This document shows, one piece after another, positions 42,402 through 50,298 of a DNA stretch of 64,000 nt. The notes below the pieces were generated by a model, which saw only the letters and a list, made by a program, of their open reading frames with translations, searched no databases and was not told where the DNA came from. The stretch covers positions 124,001-188,000 of the forward strand of contig NZ_VIRF01000058.1 in NCBI RefSeq assembly GCF_008107685.1. The letters are read 5' to 3'. The DNA comes from Novosphingobium sp. BW1. Lineage in GTDB: Bacteria; Pseudomonadota; Alphaproteobacteria; Sphingomonadales; Sphingomonadaceae. The translations under genes were made by a program, and so were the position numbers. Numbering within the stretch: the stretch's first letter is position 1; every line of letters starts with the position of its first letter.

Positions 42402-42428
42402 CCCGCCCCCTCATGACGAGGGGGGCGG
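42402..42428 (-). terminator. GC-rich hairpin after ychF
   Basis: An 11-bp stem CCCGCCCCCTC/GAGGGGGCGGG with 5-nt loop, 26 bp after the ychF stop. There is no T-run on either strand, so it may slow or partly stop transcription rather than act as a full intrinsic terminator. Confidence 0.5.
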
Positions 42429-42453
42429 GATGCGAGTTGGAGTGGGGTCTGGA

Positions 42454-43554
42454 TCAGACGTTGAACTTGAAGTGCATGACGTCGCCGTCGTGGACAACGT
42501 ACTCCTTGCCTTCCTGGCGCAGCTTGCCCTGTTCCTTGGCCGCGGCTTCCCCGCCGAGTGCGACGAAATCGTCGAAAGCTATGGTCTCGGCGCGGATGAA
42601 GCCGCGCTGCATGTCGGAGTGGATTTCGCCTGCGGCCTCTGGAGCCTTAGCGCCCTTGTGGACGGTCCAGGCGCGCGCTTCCTTGGGGCCGACCGTGAAG
42701 AAGGTCAGCAGTTCAAGAAGCTCATAGCCAGCGCGGATGATGCGCGCCAGGCCCGCTTCGGCAAGGCCCATTTCCTCAAGGAAGATGCCGCGATCTTCCT
42801 TGTCCATGCCGACAAGTTCGGCCTCGATGGCGGCCGAGACGATGACCGCGGTCGCGCCTTCGGCAGCGGCCTTCTCGAAAACACGCTGCGAGAATTCGTT
42901 GCCCTTGGCGGCGGCCTCTTCCTCAACGTTGCAGACGTAAAGGACGGGCTTCGCGGTCAGGAGCTGGGCCTGACGGAAGACGCGGGCTTCTTCTTCATCC
43001 CTGGGTTCGGTGAGGCGGGCTGGTTTGCCTTCGCGCAGGAGGTCAAGCGCTTGGCCCAGGACCGAGGCGGCGATCTTGGCTTCCTTGTCACCGCTCGCGC
43101 CGCGCTTCTGGGCCGCGGGCACTCGCTTTTCGAGGCTTTCAAGGTCGGAGAGCAGGAGCTCGGTTTCGACCGTGTCGGCATCCGCAATCGGGTCGACCTT
43201 ATTGTCGACGTGCTGGATGTCGTCGTTCTCGAAGCAGCGCAGCACGTGGATAATTGCATCGACTTCACGGATATTGCCCAGGAACTGGTTGCCGAGGCCT
43301 TCGCCCTTCGAGGCGCCGCGCACCAGCCCAGCGATGTCCACGAACGAAAGCTGGGTCGGAATGATCTTGGCCGATCCCGCGATTTCGGCCAGTTTGTCGA
43401 GGCGCGGATCGGGAACGCCGACCTGCCCCACGTTGGGCTCGATCGTGCAGAAGGGATAGTTGGCAGCCTGGGCAGCCTGCGTCTCGGTGAGCGCATTGAA
43501 CAAGGTTGACTTGCCGACATTGGGCAGGCCCACGATTCCGCAACGGAAACCCAT
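42454..43554 (-). CDS. ychF: Ribosome-binding ATPase YchF
   Basis: A 366-residue Obg-family P-loop protein that hydrolyses ATP rather than GTP. It shows G1 GIVGLPNVGKSTLFNAL at residues 7-23, NYPFCTIEPNVG, the G3 DIAGLVRGASKGEGLGNQFL, the NVEEE variant at the G4 position (which goes with ATP use) and the C-terminal TGS domain with FTVGPKEARAWTVHKG and IHSDMQRGFIRAE. Full-length. Monocistronic, divergent from the TPR lipoprotein gene. Confidence 0.97.
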   Translation of the reverse strand: MGFRCGIVGLPNVGKSTLFNALTETQAAQAANYPFCTIEPNVGQVGVPDPRLDKLAEIAGSAKIIPTQLSFVDIAGLVRGASKGEGLGNQFLGNIREVDAIIHVLRCFENDDIQHVDNKVDPIADADTVETELLLSDLESLEKRVPAAQKRGASGDKEAKIAASVLGQALDLLREGKPARLTEPRDEEEARVFRQAQLLTAKPVLYVCNVEEEAAAKGNEFSQRVFEKAAAEGATAVIVSAAIEAELVGMDKEDRGIFLEEMGLAEAGLARIIRAGYELLELLTFFTVGPKEARAWTVHKGAKAPEAAGEIHSDMQRGFIRAETIAFDDFVALGGEAAAKEQGKLRQEGKEYVVHDGDVMHFKFNV

Positions 43555-43707
43555 TATCTACTCCGGTATGAAAATTTGGCTGCCCATAGCGCCGCAGCGC
43601 CCTCTTGGCCAGTTTTTGCAGTGCATTTCGCGTCAGGAAATGCACAACAGGTGATCATGGACGTGCGCATAACGGAAAGTTCAGGGCTTCTCGCTAGGCA
43701 GCATGCC

Positions 43708-45231
43708 ATGAGCCGATCCCTTGCCCGCTTCGCGTTGCCCTTCGTGGTCCTTTCGCTACTCGTCGCGTGTGGCGACAGCCCCGAGACCCTCCTTGGAAAG
43801 GCGCAGGATAGCCTGGCACGGGAGGATTTCGATCAGGCACGTGTCGAAGTCGCGTCGGCCTTGCAGGAGGATCCGGGCAATTCGGCCATGCTCGAAGTTC
43901 TGGCGCGCGCTTACCTGGGCCTCGGTGATCCCGATGGTGCGGAAGGTGCGCTTCGTCGCCTGGAACAGGTCGGAGGAGGAGCTGGTCTCTCTGTCCTGAA
44001 GGCGGAGATCGCACTGCTGCGTGGACGGCCTGCCGAGGCACTCGAGCGTCTGGGTGCCGCGCAGGGCGAAGATGCCGCCCGCGTACGCGCCGAGGCCAAC
44101 CTGGCGCTTGACCGACGCGAGGCCGCTATTGCCGCGTTTGAAGCCGGAATGGAGCAGGGCAGCGGCATCCGCCTTGCCGAGGCCTATGCGCGTTTTCGTT
44201 TGCAGGAAGGCCAGTTCGACGCGGCTGAGGTGATTCGCCACCGGATGGCCGCGCGCGATGCGGGGGCTTACGAAACGCTCGTGCTGGCCGGGGATCTCGC
44301 GGCTGCGCGAGGCCAGACCGAGGCCGCCATTACCGCGTTCCGCAAGGTGGTGGATGCCTATCCCGACCGCGCGCCACCGCGTGTGGCGCTGGCCAACCAG
44401 TACGACATCGCGGGTGATGTCGGCGCGGCCATGAAGGTGATCGAGAGCGCGCGCAAGCACCTGGGTGCGACGCCCGAGATCGAGGCGATGCGGATACAGC
44501 TTCTCTCCGAGAAGGGCGAGTGGGAGACGATCCGGACTACCTTGCAGGCGCGCGAGGCGCAGCTCGAGCCGGGCTCACCGCTCAGCCTGAGTTATGGGGA
44601 GGCGCTGCTGCGCCTTGGCCATGCCGAACAGGCACGCGTGATATTCCAGAGAGCCTCGCTGGCACTTCCGGGCAATCCCTATTCGAAGCTCATGCTGGGG
44701 ATCGCGCAGATCGAGACCGGCAATCCCGGTGATGCCTGGGAAACCTTGCGACCGCTTGCGATGAGCCCGCTGGCTGGGCCTCAAGCCATCAATGCCGCAC
44801 GCCAGGCGGCCGACGCGGTGGGGGCGCCCGAAGCCGCAGCGCTGGCGGCGCGGCTCGAACCGGCACGGCTCAAGGCCGCGCAGGCGCGTATCGAGGACGG
44901 CGCACGGGCCATGGCCCGGCAGGAGTGGGCAAGGGCAGTCGCGATCTACCAGCCCATGCTTTCAGGTACAGGAGATGCCGAGGTACTGCGCCGCCTTGCC
45001 CTGGCCCACATGCACCTGGGTCAGGTCGAGAGCGCCGTTGGCTATGCTGACCGGGCAATGGCGCAGGCTCCCGACAACCCCGATTGCATCTATGTGGCCG
45101 GGCTTGTGCGCCTGGAAGGTGGAACGCAACTCGAAAAGGCGCGGGAACTGCTGCGGTCAGCTGCGAAAGCCGATCCCGGAAACACGGCCGTTTCCCGTTC
45201 GCTAGCGAAGGCAAAGGCCGCCGAAAGCTGA
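43708..45231 (+). CDS. TPR-repeat lipoprotein, PEP-CTERM-system-like
   Basis: A 507-residue lipoprotein: signal MSRSLARFALPFVVLSLLVAC with lipobox LVAC, then tandem TPR helices throughout, for example DSLAREDFDQARVEVASALQEDPGNSAMLEVLARAYLGLGD and ALAHMHLGQVESAVGYADRAM. It resembles the PrsT-type TPR lipoproteins of PEP-CTERM/exopolysaccharide systems but is much shorter than the roughly 900-residue PrsT. In-frame ATGs exist at 43657 and upstream. I chose 43708 because it leaves a normal signal peptide. It converges on the PEP-CTERM gene. No other exosortase-system genes are in the window. Confidence 0.82.
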   Translation: MSRSLARFALPFVVLSLLVACGDSPETLLGKAQDSLAREDFDQARVEVASALQEDPGNSAMLEVLARAYLGLGDPDGAEGALRRLEQVGGGAGLSVLKAEIALLRGRPAEALERLGAAQGEDAARVRAEANLALDRREAAIAAFEAGMEQGSGIRLAEAYARFRLQEGQFDAAEVIRHRMAARDAGAYETLVLAGDLAAARGQTEAAITAFRKVVDAYPDRAPPRVALANQYDIAGDVGAAMKVIESARKHLGATPEIEAMRIQLLSEKGEWETIRTTLQAREAQLEPGSPLSLSYGEALLRLGHAEQARVIFQRASLALPGNPYSKLMLGIAQIETGNPGDAWETLRPLAMSPLAGPQAINAARQAADAVGAPEAAALAARLEPARLKAAQARIEDGARAMARQEWARAVAIYQPMLSGTGDAEVLRRLALAHMHLGQVESAVGYADRAMAQAPDNPDCIYVAGLVRLEGGTQLEKARELLRSAAKADPGNTAVSRSLAKAKAAES

Positions 45232-45304
45232 ACCTTCGACGGCCTTTCGGGGCTGCGTTCATCCGCCAACGGGAATGGCGACACGCTTACCCGATGTCCT
45301 GCAT

Positions 45305-45331
45305 GCGCGCCCGTGATGGGCGTGGGCGCGC
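45305..45331. terminator. Hairpin between convergent genes
   Basis: An 8-bp stem GCGCGCCC/GGGCGCGC (45305-45312 with 45324-45331) and an 11-nt loop, in the 122-bp gap between the TPR lipoprotein and PEP-CTERM genes. No clear T-run, so terminator function is only likely. Confidence 0.4.
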
Positions 45332-45353
45332 GTCAGGTTTATGGTGCGCTGGC

Positions 45354-45746
45354 TCAGGCGAGCCGGCGCTTGCGGCGGCGCGCATAGGCAAGACCGATGA
45401 GGCCGAGGCCCATCATGCCCAGCATGCCGGGTTCGGGAACGTCGGTGCCGCCCGACGAGCCGCCGGACGTGCCGCCCGAAGTGGTGGTCGTGCCACCCGA
45501 GGTCGTGGTGGTGGTGCCGCCCGAAGTGGTCGTGGTCCCTCCCGAGGTGGTGGTGGTGCCACCGGAGGTCGTCGAGGTGCTGCCACCGCACATGGTCGAG
45601 CCACCCGAGTGACCGCAATCGCAGTAGTGCGAGTGGGTGCCGCCCGAGGATGTCGGCCACCAGAAGAAGGTGGCGTGCGCAGGGGTGGCGAAGGCGACCG
45701 AAAGTGCAGTGGAAATAGCGAGAGTATTGAGAGTCTTGCGAAGCAT
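45354..45746 (-). CDS. PEP-CTERM sorting-domain protein with GGTTTTS repeats
   Basis: A 130-residue exported protein. A signal peptide (MLRKTLNTLAISTALSVAFA, cleaved near ATPAHA/T) is followed by a short Cys/His-rich segment (HSHYCDCGHSGGSTMCGG) and about five copies of a 7-8-residue repeat GGTTTT(T)S. The C-terminal sorting signal is VPEPGMLGMMGLGLIGLAYARRRKRR: the PEP motif, a membrane helix and arginines. Exosortase would cut at PEP and release or anchor the protein. The Ser/Thr/Gly-rich middle is a good glycosylation target (inference). A sigma-54 promoter lies 43 bp upstream. Confidence 0.9.
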   Translation of the reverse strand: MLRKTLNTLAISTALSVAFATPAHATFFWWPTSSGGTHSHYCDCGHSGGSTMCGGSTSTTSGGTTTTSGGTTTTSGGTTTTTSGGTTTTSGGTSGGSSGGTDVPEPGMLGMMGLGLIGLAYARRRKRRLA

Positions 45747-45788
45747 CTTGACGTATCCCCTGTAAATTTGAGATGTGCCTCAATGTTC

Positions 45789-45804
45789 GCAATTGCTGTG
45801 CCAA
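45789..45804 (-). promoter_or_regulatory. Sigma-54 promoter of PEP-CTERM gene
   Basis: On the minus strand the sequence reads TTGGCACAGCAATTGC. It matches the RpoN consensus TGGCAC-N5-TTGC exactly, with 10 bp between the invariant GG (-24) and GC (-12). The predicted start of transcription is near 45777, leaving a leader of about 30 nt before the ATG at 45746. RpoN control through the PrsK/PrsR pair is known for PEP-CTERM genes in other bacteria. Confidence 0.8.
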
Positions 45805-45821
45805 TTGCAGTTTTCAGCCAA

Positions 45822-45845
45822 AGTTAGTGGTTAATATAACTAACT
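45822..45845. promoter_or_regulatory. Inverted repeat, possible enhancer-binding-protein site
   Basis: AGTTAGT (45822-45828) and ACTAACT (45839-45845) form a 7-bp inverted repeat with 10-bp spacing, just upstream of the sigma-54 promoter. A further half-site, GCTAACTC, lies at 45863-45870. Placement suits an activator such as PrsR, but the binding protein is not identified. Confidence 0.5.
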
Positions 45846-45878
45846 CAATTACCCAACTGTAAGCTAACTCGACAGAAA

Positions 45879-46454
45879 TCAGGCTTGCTGGCGCAGGGCA
45901 ATCTCGCTCATGAAGCGTGGATCGTTTCCTTCGGCAAGCCAACCTGCCTCGGCGGCAATCGCCCCGAGCATGTCGGCGAGCGGGTTGATCTCGACCTTGG
46001 CATAGTTGCCCAGTACATACCCGGTCACCCGGTCCTTGTGGCCGGGATGTCCGATGCCCAGGCGCACGCGGCGGTAGTCGGGCCCCAGATGCTGGCCGAT
46101 GGAGCGCAGGCCGTTGTGCCCGGCATGGCCGCCACCCTGCTTCACCTTGACCTTGAACGGGGCAAGGTCGAGCTCGTCATGGAAGACGGTAAGGGCGTCG
46201 GGGGTGAGCTTGTAGAAGCGCATCGCCTCTCCCACCGAGCGGCCGCTCTCGTTCATGAAGGTGGCAGGCTTCAGCAGCAGGATTTTGTCGATCCCTAGCC
46301 GACCTTCCTGGAGCCAGCCCTGAAATTTCTTCTGGACAGGGCCGAACCGGTGTACGTCGGCAATCGTGTCGAGGGCCATGAAGCCCACGTTGTGCCGCTG
46401 CATTGCATATTGCGGTCCCGGGTTGCCAAGGCCCACCCACAGTTGCGTCGCCAT
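45879..46454 (-). CDS. pth: Peptidyl-tRNA hydrolase
   Basis: A 191-residue Pth that recycles tRNA from peptidyl-tRNA released by stalled ribosomes. It shows WVGLGNPGPQYAMQRHNVGFMALD with the catalytic His and Asn (residues 5-28), KPATFMNESGRSVGEAMRFYK, VFHDELDLAPFKVKVKQGGGHAGHNGLRSI and RVRLGIGHPG. Length is normal. It lies downstream of rplY, as in most proteobacteria, but a terminator separates the two. Confidence 0.97.
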   Translation of the reverse strand: MATQLWVGLGNPGPQYAMQRHNVGFMALDTIADVHRFGPVQKKFQGWLQEGRLGIDKILLLKPATFMNESGRSVGEAMRFYKLTPDALTVFHDELDLAPFKVKVKQGGGHAGHNGLRSIGQHLGPDYRRVRLGIGHPGHKDRVTGYVLGNYAKVEINPLADMLGAIAAEAGWLAEGNDPRFMSEIALRQQA

Positions 46455-46510
46455 TACCTGTCCTTTCGGTCTGTCCTGGGCGCGCGCTTAGTGGCGCGCA
46501 AGCGTCCAAA

Positions 46511-46555
46511 AGAAAAGGCCCTTTCCGCGCACCGGTGGCCGGGGCGGAAAGGGCC
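46511..46555 (-). terminator. Rho-independent terminator after rplY
   Basis: On the minus strand a 12-bp stem GGCCCTTTCCGC/GCGGAAAGGGCC (46555-46544 with 46528-46517) is followed by TTTTCTTTT. It is 20 bp past the rplY stop and 57 bp before the pth start. Confidence 0.88.
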
Positions 46556-46574
46556 TGAACTTGTCGTGAGGCGA

Positions 46575-47201
46575 TTACTCGGCGGTTTCGCCTTCGCCTT
46601 CGCTCTTGGTCGTGTCGCCTTCTTCGCTCTTGAGAGCCGAGGGCGCCGCGATCGTCGCGATGGTGAAGTCGCGGTCCGTGATCGCCTGCTCGACACCAGC
46701 GGGCAGCGTCACGTGGCTGGCGTGGATCGATTCACCGACGTCGAAGCCGGTGACGTCGATCAGGATCTCGTCGGGGATCTTGTCCGCGAGGCAGACCAGC
46801 TCAAGCTCGTGGCGAACGATGTTGAGAACGCCGCCACGCTTCAGACCCGGCGACAGCTCTTCGTTGGCGAACGCGACGGGCACGTTGACATGCACGGTGG
46901 CGTTCTTCGAGAGACGCAGGAAGTCGGCGTGAAGCGGGAAGTCCGTGACGGGGTCAAGGGCAACGTCCTTGGGGAGCGTGCGCACCTTCTTGCCGTTGAT
47001 CTCGACCTCGACGATCGAGTTGAAGAAGTGACCGGTGCCGAGCTGACGGATCAGCTCTTTTTCCTCGACGTGGATGGCAATCGGATCTTCCTTGTTGCCA
47101 TAGATCACGGCGGGAGTACGGCCTTCGCGACGCAGGGCGCGGGAGGCTCCCTTGCCTGCCCGATCGCGCGTCTCGGCCGGCAGGGTAAGCGTATCGCTCA
47201 T
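46575..47201 (-). CDS. rplY: 50S ribosomal protein L25 (Ctc form)
   Basis: A 208-residue two-domain L25/Ctc protein that binds 5S rRNA. The N-terminal L25 domain has [25 protein letters not shown], and the longer C-terminal TL5/Ctc domain has [51 protein letters not shown] and [17 protein letters not shown]. An acidic tail (residues 188-208) ends the protein. It is the long form typical of alphaproteobacteria, against 94 residues in E. coli. Followed by pth. Confidence 0.96.
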   Translation of the reverse strand: MSDTLTLPAETRDRAGKGASRALRREGRTPAVIYGNKEDPIAIHVEEKELIRQLGTGHFFNSIVEVEINGKKVRTLPKDVALDPVTDFPLHADFLRLSKNATVHVNVPVAFANEELSPGLKRGGVLNIVRHELELVCLADKIPDEILIDVTGFDVGESIHASHVTLPAGVEQAITDRDFTIATIAAPSALKSEEGDTTKSEGEGETAE

Positions 47202-47335
47202 GGTACGTGCCTTTCGAAAACTGGATAAAATATCAGCGCAAGACCGACCATCGACCCTACGCGTCTGCCACGCCTCCAGGGATGACCATGGCAGAAGGCT
47301 GGGCCCTTATGCGCAACGGCGGGGAAAGGCAAGTG

Positions 47336-48202
47336 CTATTGCAGGCGCTTGACGGTGAACCCTGCGTGCTCGAGTTGGGCAACGAGTCCGTCTGGGCCGA
47401 CCATGTGCGCAGCTCCCACGGCGACGAACGGGCGTCGGCCTTCGCGCACGGCATCGGCGATCTTGCCGGTCCACACCGCGTTGCGGGTTGTAAAGAGCGC
47501 CTCGCGCAGTTCCGGATCAGCGAGTAGTCCCCGGCGCGTCTCGGCTTCAAGCGCCGTGATGTCGCCCGTGCGCCAGCCTTTGAGAAGGTCGGCGCCATCC
47601 GGGGAGGCGGCTTCATGAGCAACGGCGCCCAGAAGGTCGCGCTGCTCGCGTTCGGGAAGGGCGTCGAATATCCCAAGCTGCGCCTCGGCCCCCTCCAGTT
47701 CAAGGACGGGGCGCCCGCCCGCCGCCTCCAGCACTGCGCGATCGACGCCATTTGCGGCATCGCTGCTGTCTTCGGAGTTGCGCGCCAGCGTTAGCGCCGC
47801 CGCCCAGGTCTCGACCTTGCGAAACTGCCCGTCGGCATAGCCGGCCTTGTCCATGAGCGCCTTCAGTGCCTCCCGGTCATCGGTTGAGGCGCGGGTGCTC
47901 AGCGGAGGTTCGTTCTCGCCTCGCGCAAGGCGCGCGAAGGTGGCTGCAACAGCGGCATCGTCCCGCAGGTTGCCAACTTCGACCATGATCGCACCGGCCT
48001 TAGTTAGCGCTCCGTCGATTGTGTCGCTGCGCCAATCAAGTGGTGCGGGCGCGCTGTGGATCGTACCGAACAGCCAGCCCTCCTGGCCGGCTTGATCGTG
48101 CACGGCCCACAAGGCCGGGGTTGCGGGAAGGGGGGCGGGTCCGCAGGCGGCAAGCGCCAGCCCGAACAGCCAGGGGGCAAGAAGTCCGCGAAGCATGCGC
48201 AT
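47336..48202 (-). CDS. TraB/GumN-family lipoprotein (second copy)
   Basis: A 288-residue TraB/GumN protein with a lipoprotein signal (MRMLRGLLAPWLFGLALAAC, lipobox LAAC). Family motifs: PALWAVHDQAGQEGWLFGTIHSAPAPLDWR near residue 30, EVGNLRD, PVLELEGAEAQLGIFDALPEREQRDLL, TTRNAVWTGKIADAVREGRRPFVAVGAAHMVGPDGL. The GTIH, Glu and GxxH residues correspond to the proposed metal-dependent hydrolase site of the Tiki/TraB fold. Substrate unknown. It directly follows a paralog by 11 bp. Confidence 0.88.
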   Translation of the reverse strand: MRMLRGLLAPWLFGLALAACGPAPLPATPALWAVHDQAGQEGWLFGTIHSAPAPLDWRSDTIDGALTKAGAIMVEVGNLRDDAAVAATFARLARGENEPPLSTRASTDDREALKALMDKAGYADGQFRKVETWAAALTLARNSEDSSDAANGVDRAVLEAAGGRPVLELEGAEAQLGIFDALPEREQRDLLGAVAHEAASPDGADLLKGWRTGDITALEAETRRGLLADPELREALFTTRNAVWTGKIADAVREGRRPFVAVGAAHMVGPDGLVAQLEHAGFTVKRLQ

Positions 48203-48213
48203 CTGGAGCCGCC

Positions 48214-49128
48214 TTACTGAATGCGCTCGGCCGTAATGCCTTCATGGGCCAAAATTTCCTGCACGCTGTCCTTGCCCGCCAGATGTCCGGCGCCGACCGC
48301 GACGAAGACTTCGCCCGGCGTTTCAAGGCGCTCTTCCAGCCAAACGGTCCAGTTGCGGTTGCGCGTGGTGAGGAGCGCTTCGCGGATGGCCGGGTCGCTT
48401 TCCTGTTCGTTCAGGATATCGGCGAGCTTCTGCGCCTCTCCGGCCTTCCAGGCACCGACCATCTCGGTAATGTCGGCCTCCATGGTGGGCAGGCCCTCGA
48501 TGACTTCAGCAAGGTAGGTTTCCTGGGTCTCGGGCGAGAGGTTCTCGAATTGGCCAAGCTGGTACTCGGGCGTTTCGAGCGCCTGGTGGTTCATGCCGCG
48601 CGCCTTGGCAATCTCGGAGATCTGCGTGTCGATACCATGCGCGAGGTCATAGCCTGCGATCTGGAGCGGGAGCAGCGAGAGCATCAATGCGGCGAACCAG
48701 TTGTCGGTACGGTCAAATGCGCCAACGGGAAAGCCGAGCTTGCGAAGCGTCGCTTCGTAGCTCGCGCGGTGCTCGCTCGAGAGCGTGTCGCGCAGGTTCT
48801 TCCCGTCCTCGCGCTGGCTGAGGCGCATCATGATGGCCTGCGTCTTTGCCTGTGCGTCCATGGGAACCTCGGTGACGAGCGTATCCGACGCGGCAAGGGC
48901 ATGTGCAACTGCACCGCTGTTCCAATTCACCGCTTCGGGCAGGACATGGATCGTGCCGAACAGCCAGATCGTAGTGTCCTCGTCCGCGACCTTCCAGAGC
49001 GCCGGACGCACCGGTCGCACCTCCGTCTCGGCGGGGAGGGGGGCTGGCTCTTCCGCGCGGATCGGGGCGGGCAGGGCGAGCGCGCAAAGGGCAAGGCTGG
49101 CGGGGAGCGAAAGAAGACGTGTACGCAT
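48214..49128 (-). CDS. TraB/GumN-family exported protein (first copy)
   Basis: A 304-residue paralog of the next gene with a conventional signal peptide (LLSLPASLALCALALPAPIRA/E). It has PALWKVADEDTTIWLFGTIHVLPEAVNW, TLVTEVPMD, HQALETPEYQLGQFENLSPETQETYL, TTRNRNWTVWLEERLETPGEVFVAVGAGHLAGKDSVQEIL, so the putative catalytic GTIH, Glu and GAGH motifs are intact. It differs from the neighbour in lacking a lipobox, so one copy is probably periplasmic and soluble and the other membrane-tethered. Divergent from glyQ. Confidence 0.9.
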   Translation of the reverse strand: MRTRLLSLPASLALCALALPAPIRAEEPAPLPAETEVRPVRPALWKVADEDTTIWLFGTIHVLPEAVNWNSGAVAHALAASDTLVTEVPMDAQAKTQAIMMRLSQREDGKNLRDTLSSEHRASYEATLRKLGFPVGAFDRTDNWFAALMLSLLPLQIAGYDLAHGIDTQISEIAKARGMNHQALETPEYQLGQFENLSPETQETYLAEVIEGLPTMEADITEMVGAWKAGEAQKLADILNEQESDPAIREALLTTRNRNWTVWLEERLETPGEVFVAVGAGHLAGKDSVQEILAHEGITAERIQ

Positions 49129-49391
49129 GGTGGCCTCATGAATAGGGAGCCGCAGCGTGCGCGGGTAGGGTGAAAATCGGATAATCGTACGAAAGAAGGC
49201 CGCATTTGGTGTGGTCGCCTCCTAGGAGCGGGGCCGTCCGATCGTGTCGGTACGACAAGGATACTACGGCAGGTTGTTTCCCAAATCCCGCACTTGGGTA
49301 GGAAATGGGCGCAGCGCAGTTGATTTGCCAAGCTCCATCCGCCAAAGGCGGGCCGTCACATTCGACACGAAAAGAACAAGACGGATTACCC

Positions 49392-50297
49392 ATGCCGACG
49401 CCTGCGAAAGAGCCGCTCAGCTTTCAGGACATGATCCTCACGCTTCACAATTACTGGAGCAAGCAGGGCTGCCTGATCCTTCAGCCTTACGACATGCGCG
49501 TGGGGGCGGGTACGTTCCATCCGGCAACGACGCTGCGCTCGCTGGGGCCCGAACCCTGGAAGGCGGCTTACGTGCAGCCCTCGCGCCGTCCGACCGATGG
49601 CCGTTATGGAGAGAACCCCAACCGTCTCCAGCACTACTACCAGTACCAGGTGGTCCTGAAGCCGAACCCGGAAAACCTTCAGGAACTCTATCTGGCAAGT
49701 CTGGCCGAGATCGGCATCGACCCGCTCGCTCACGACATCCGCTTCGTCGAGGACGACTGGGAAAGCCCGACGCTCGGCGCCTGGGGACTGGGTTGGGAAG
49801 TCTGGTGCGATGGCATGGAAGTCACGCAGTTCACTTACTTCCAGCAAGTCGGCGGATTTGACTGCAAGCCGGTGACGGGCGAGCTGACCTATGGTCTGGA
49901 GCGCCTCGCGATGTACATCCAGGGTGTTGACTGGGTCTATGACCTCAAGTTCAACAACGAAGGCGTGACCTACGGCGACGTCTTCCTCCAGAATGAAAAG
50001 CAGCAGTCGAAGTACAACTTCGAGATCGCCGACACCGATGCCTTGTTCGCAGGCTTCAAGGCCGCCGAGGCGGAAAGCCAGCGCTGCATCGAGGCGAAGA
50101 TCCCGCTCGCCGCCTACGATCAGGCGATCGAGGCCAGCCATCTGTTCAACCTGCTGCAGGCGCGCGGCGTGATCTCGGTGCAGGAGCGCGCCAGCTACAT
50201 CGGCCGCGTGCGCGATCTCGCCAAAGGGGCCTGCGCGTCGCACATCGGCGTGAATGCGGAACGCTGGGAAAAGGATTTCCCGGGGTGGAGTGCGTAA
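49392..50297 (+). CDS. glyQ: Glycyl-tRNA synthetase alpha subunit
   Basis: The 301-residue catalytic subunit of the alpha2beta2 glycyl-tRNA synthetase. It shows [44 protein letters not shown], the class II motif region [47 protein letters not shown] and [19 protein letters not shown] sequence ([16 protein letters not shown]). Start at 49392 ([11 protein letters not shown]). The open frame further upstream has no homology. The stop codon is separated from glyS by 1 bp. The 263-bp gap upstream contains no glycine riboswitch that I can recognise. Confidence 0.97.
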   Translation: MPTPAKEPLSFQDMILTLHNYWSKQGCLILQPYDMRVGAGTFHPATTLRSLGPEPWKAAYVQPSRRPTDGRYGENPNRLQHYYQYQVVLKPNPENLQELYLASLAEIGIDPLAHDIRFVEDDWESPTLGAWGLGWEVWCDGMEVTQFTYFQQVGGFDCKPVTGELTYGLERLAMYIQGVDWVYDLKFNNEGVTYGDVFLQNEKQQSKYNFEIADTDALFAGFKAAEAESQRCIEAKIPLAAYDQAIEASHLFNLLQARGVISVQERASYIGRVRDLAKGACASHIGVNAERWEKDFPGWSA

Positions 50298-50298
50298 G

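Noticed and set aside
43605..43619. TTGGCCAGTTTTTGC upstream of the TPR lipoprotein as a second sigma-54 promoter
   Set aside because: Only 9 bp separate GG and GC instead of the invariant 10, and the A of TGGCAC is not in place.
45460..45600. Short direct repeats suggestive of a CRISPR or minisatellite
   Set aside because: The repeat is in frame and encodes GGTTTTS units of the PEP-CTERM protein. There are no spacers of CRISPR type and no cas genes.
49129..49391. Glycine riboswitch or T-box before glyQ-glyS
   Set aside because: No glycine aptamer core or T-box motif is visible. Only short imperfect hairpins and presumed promoters are present.
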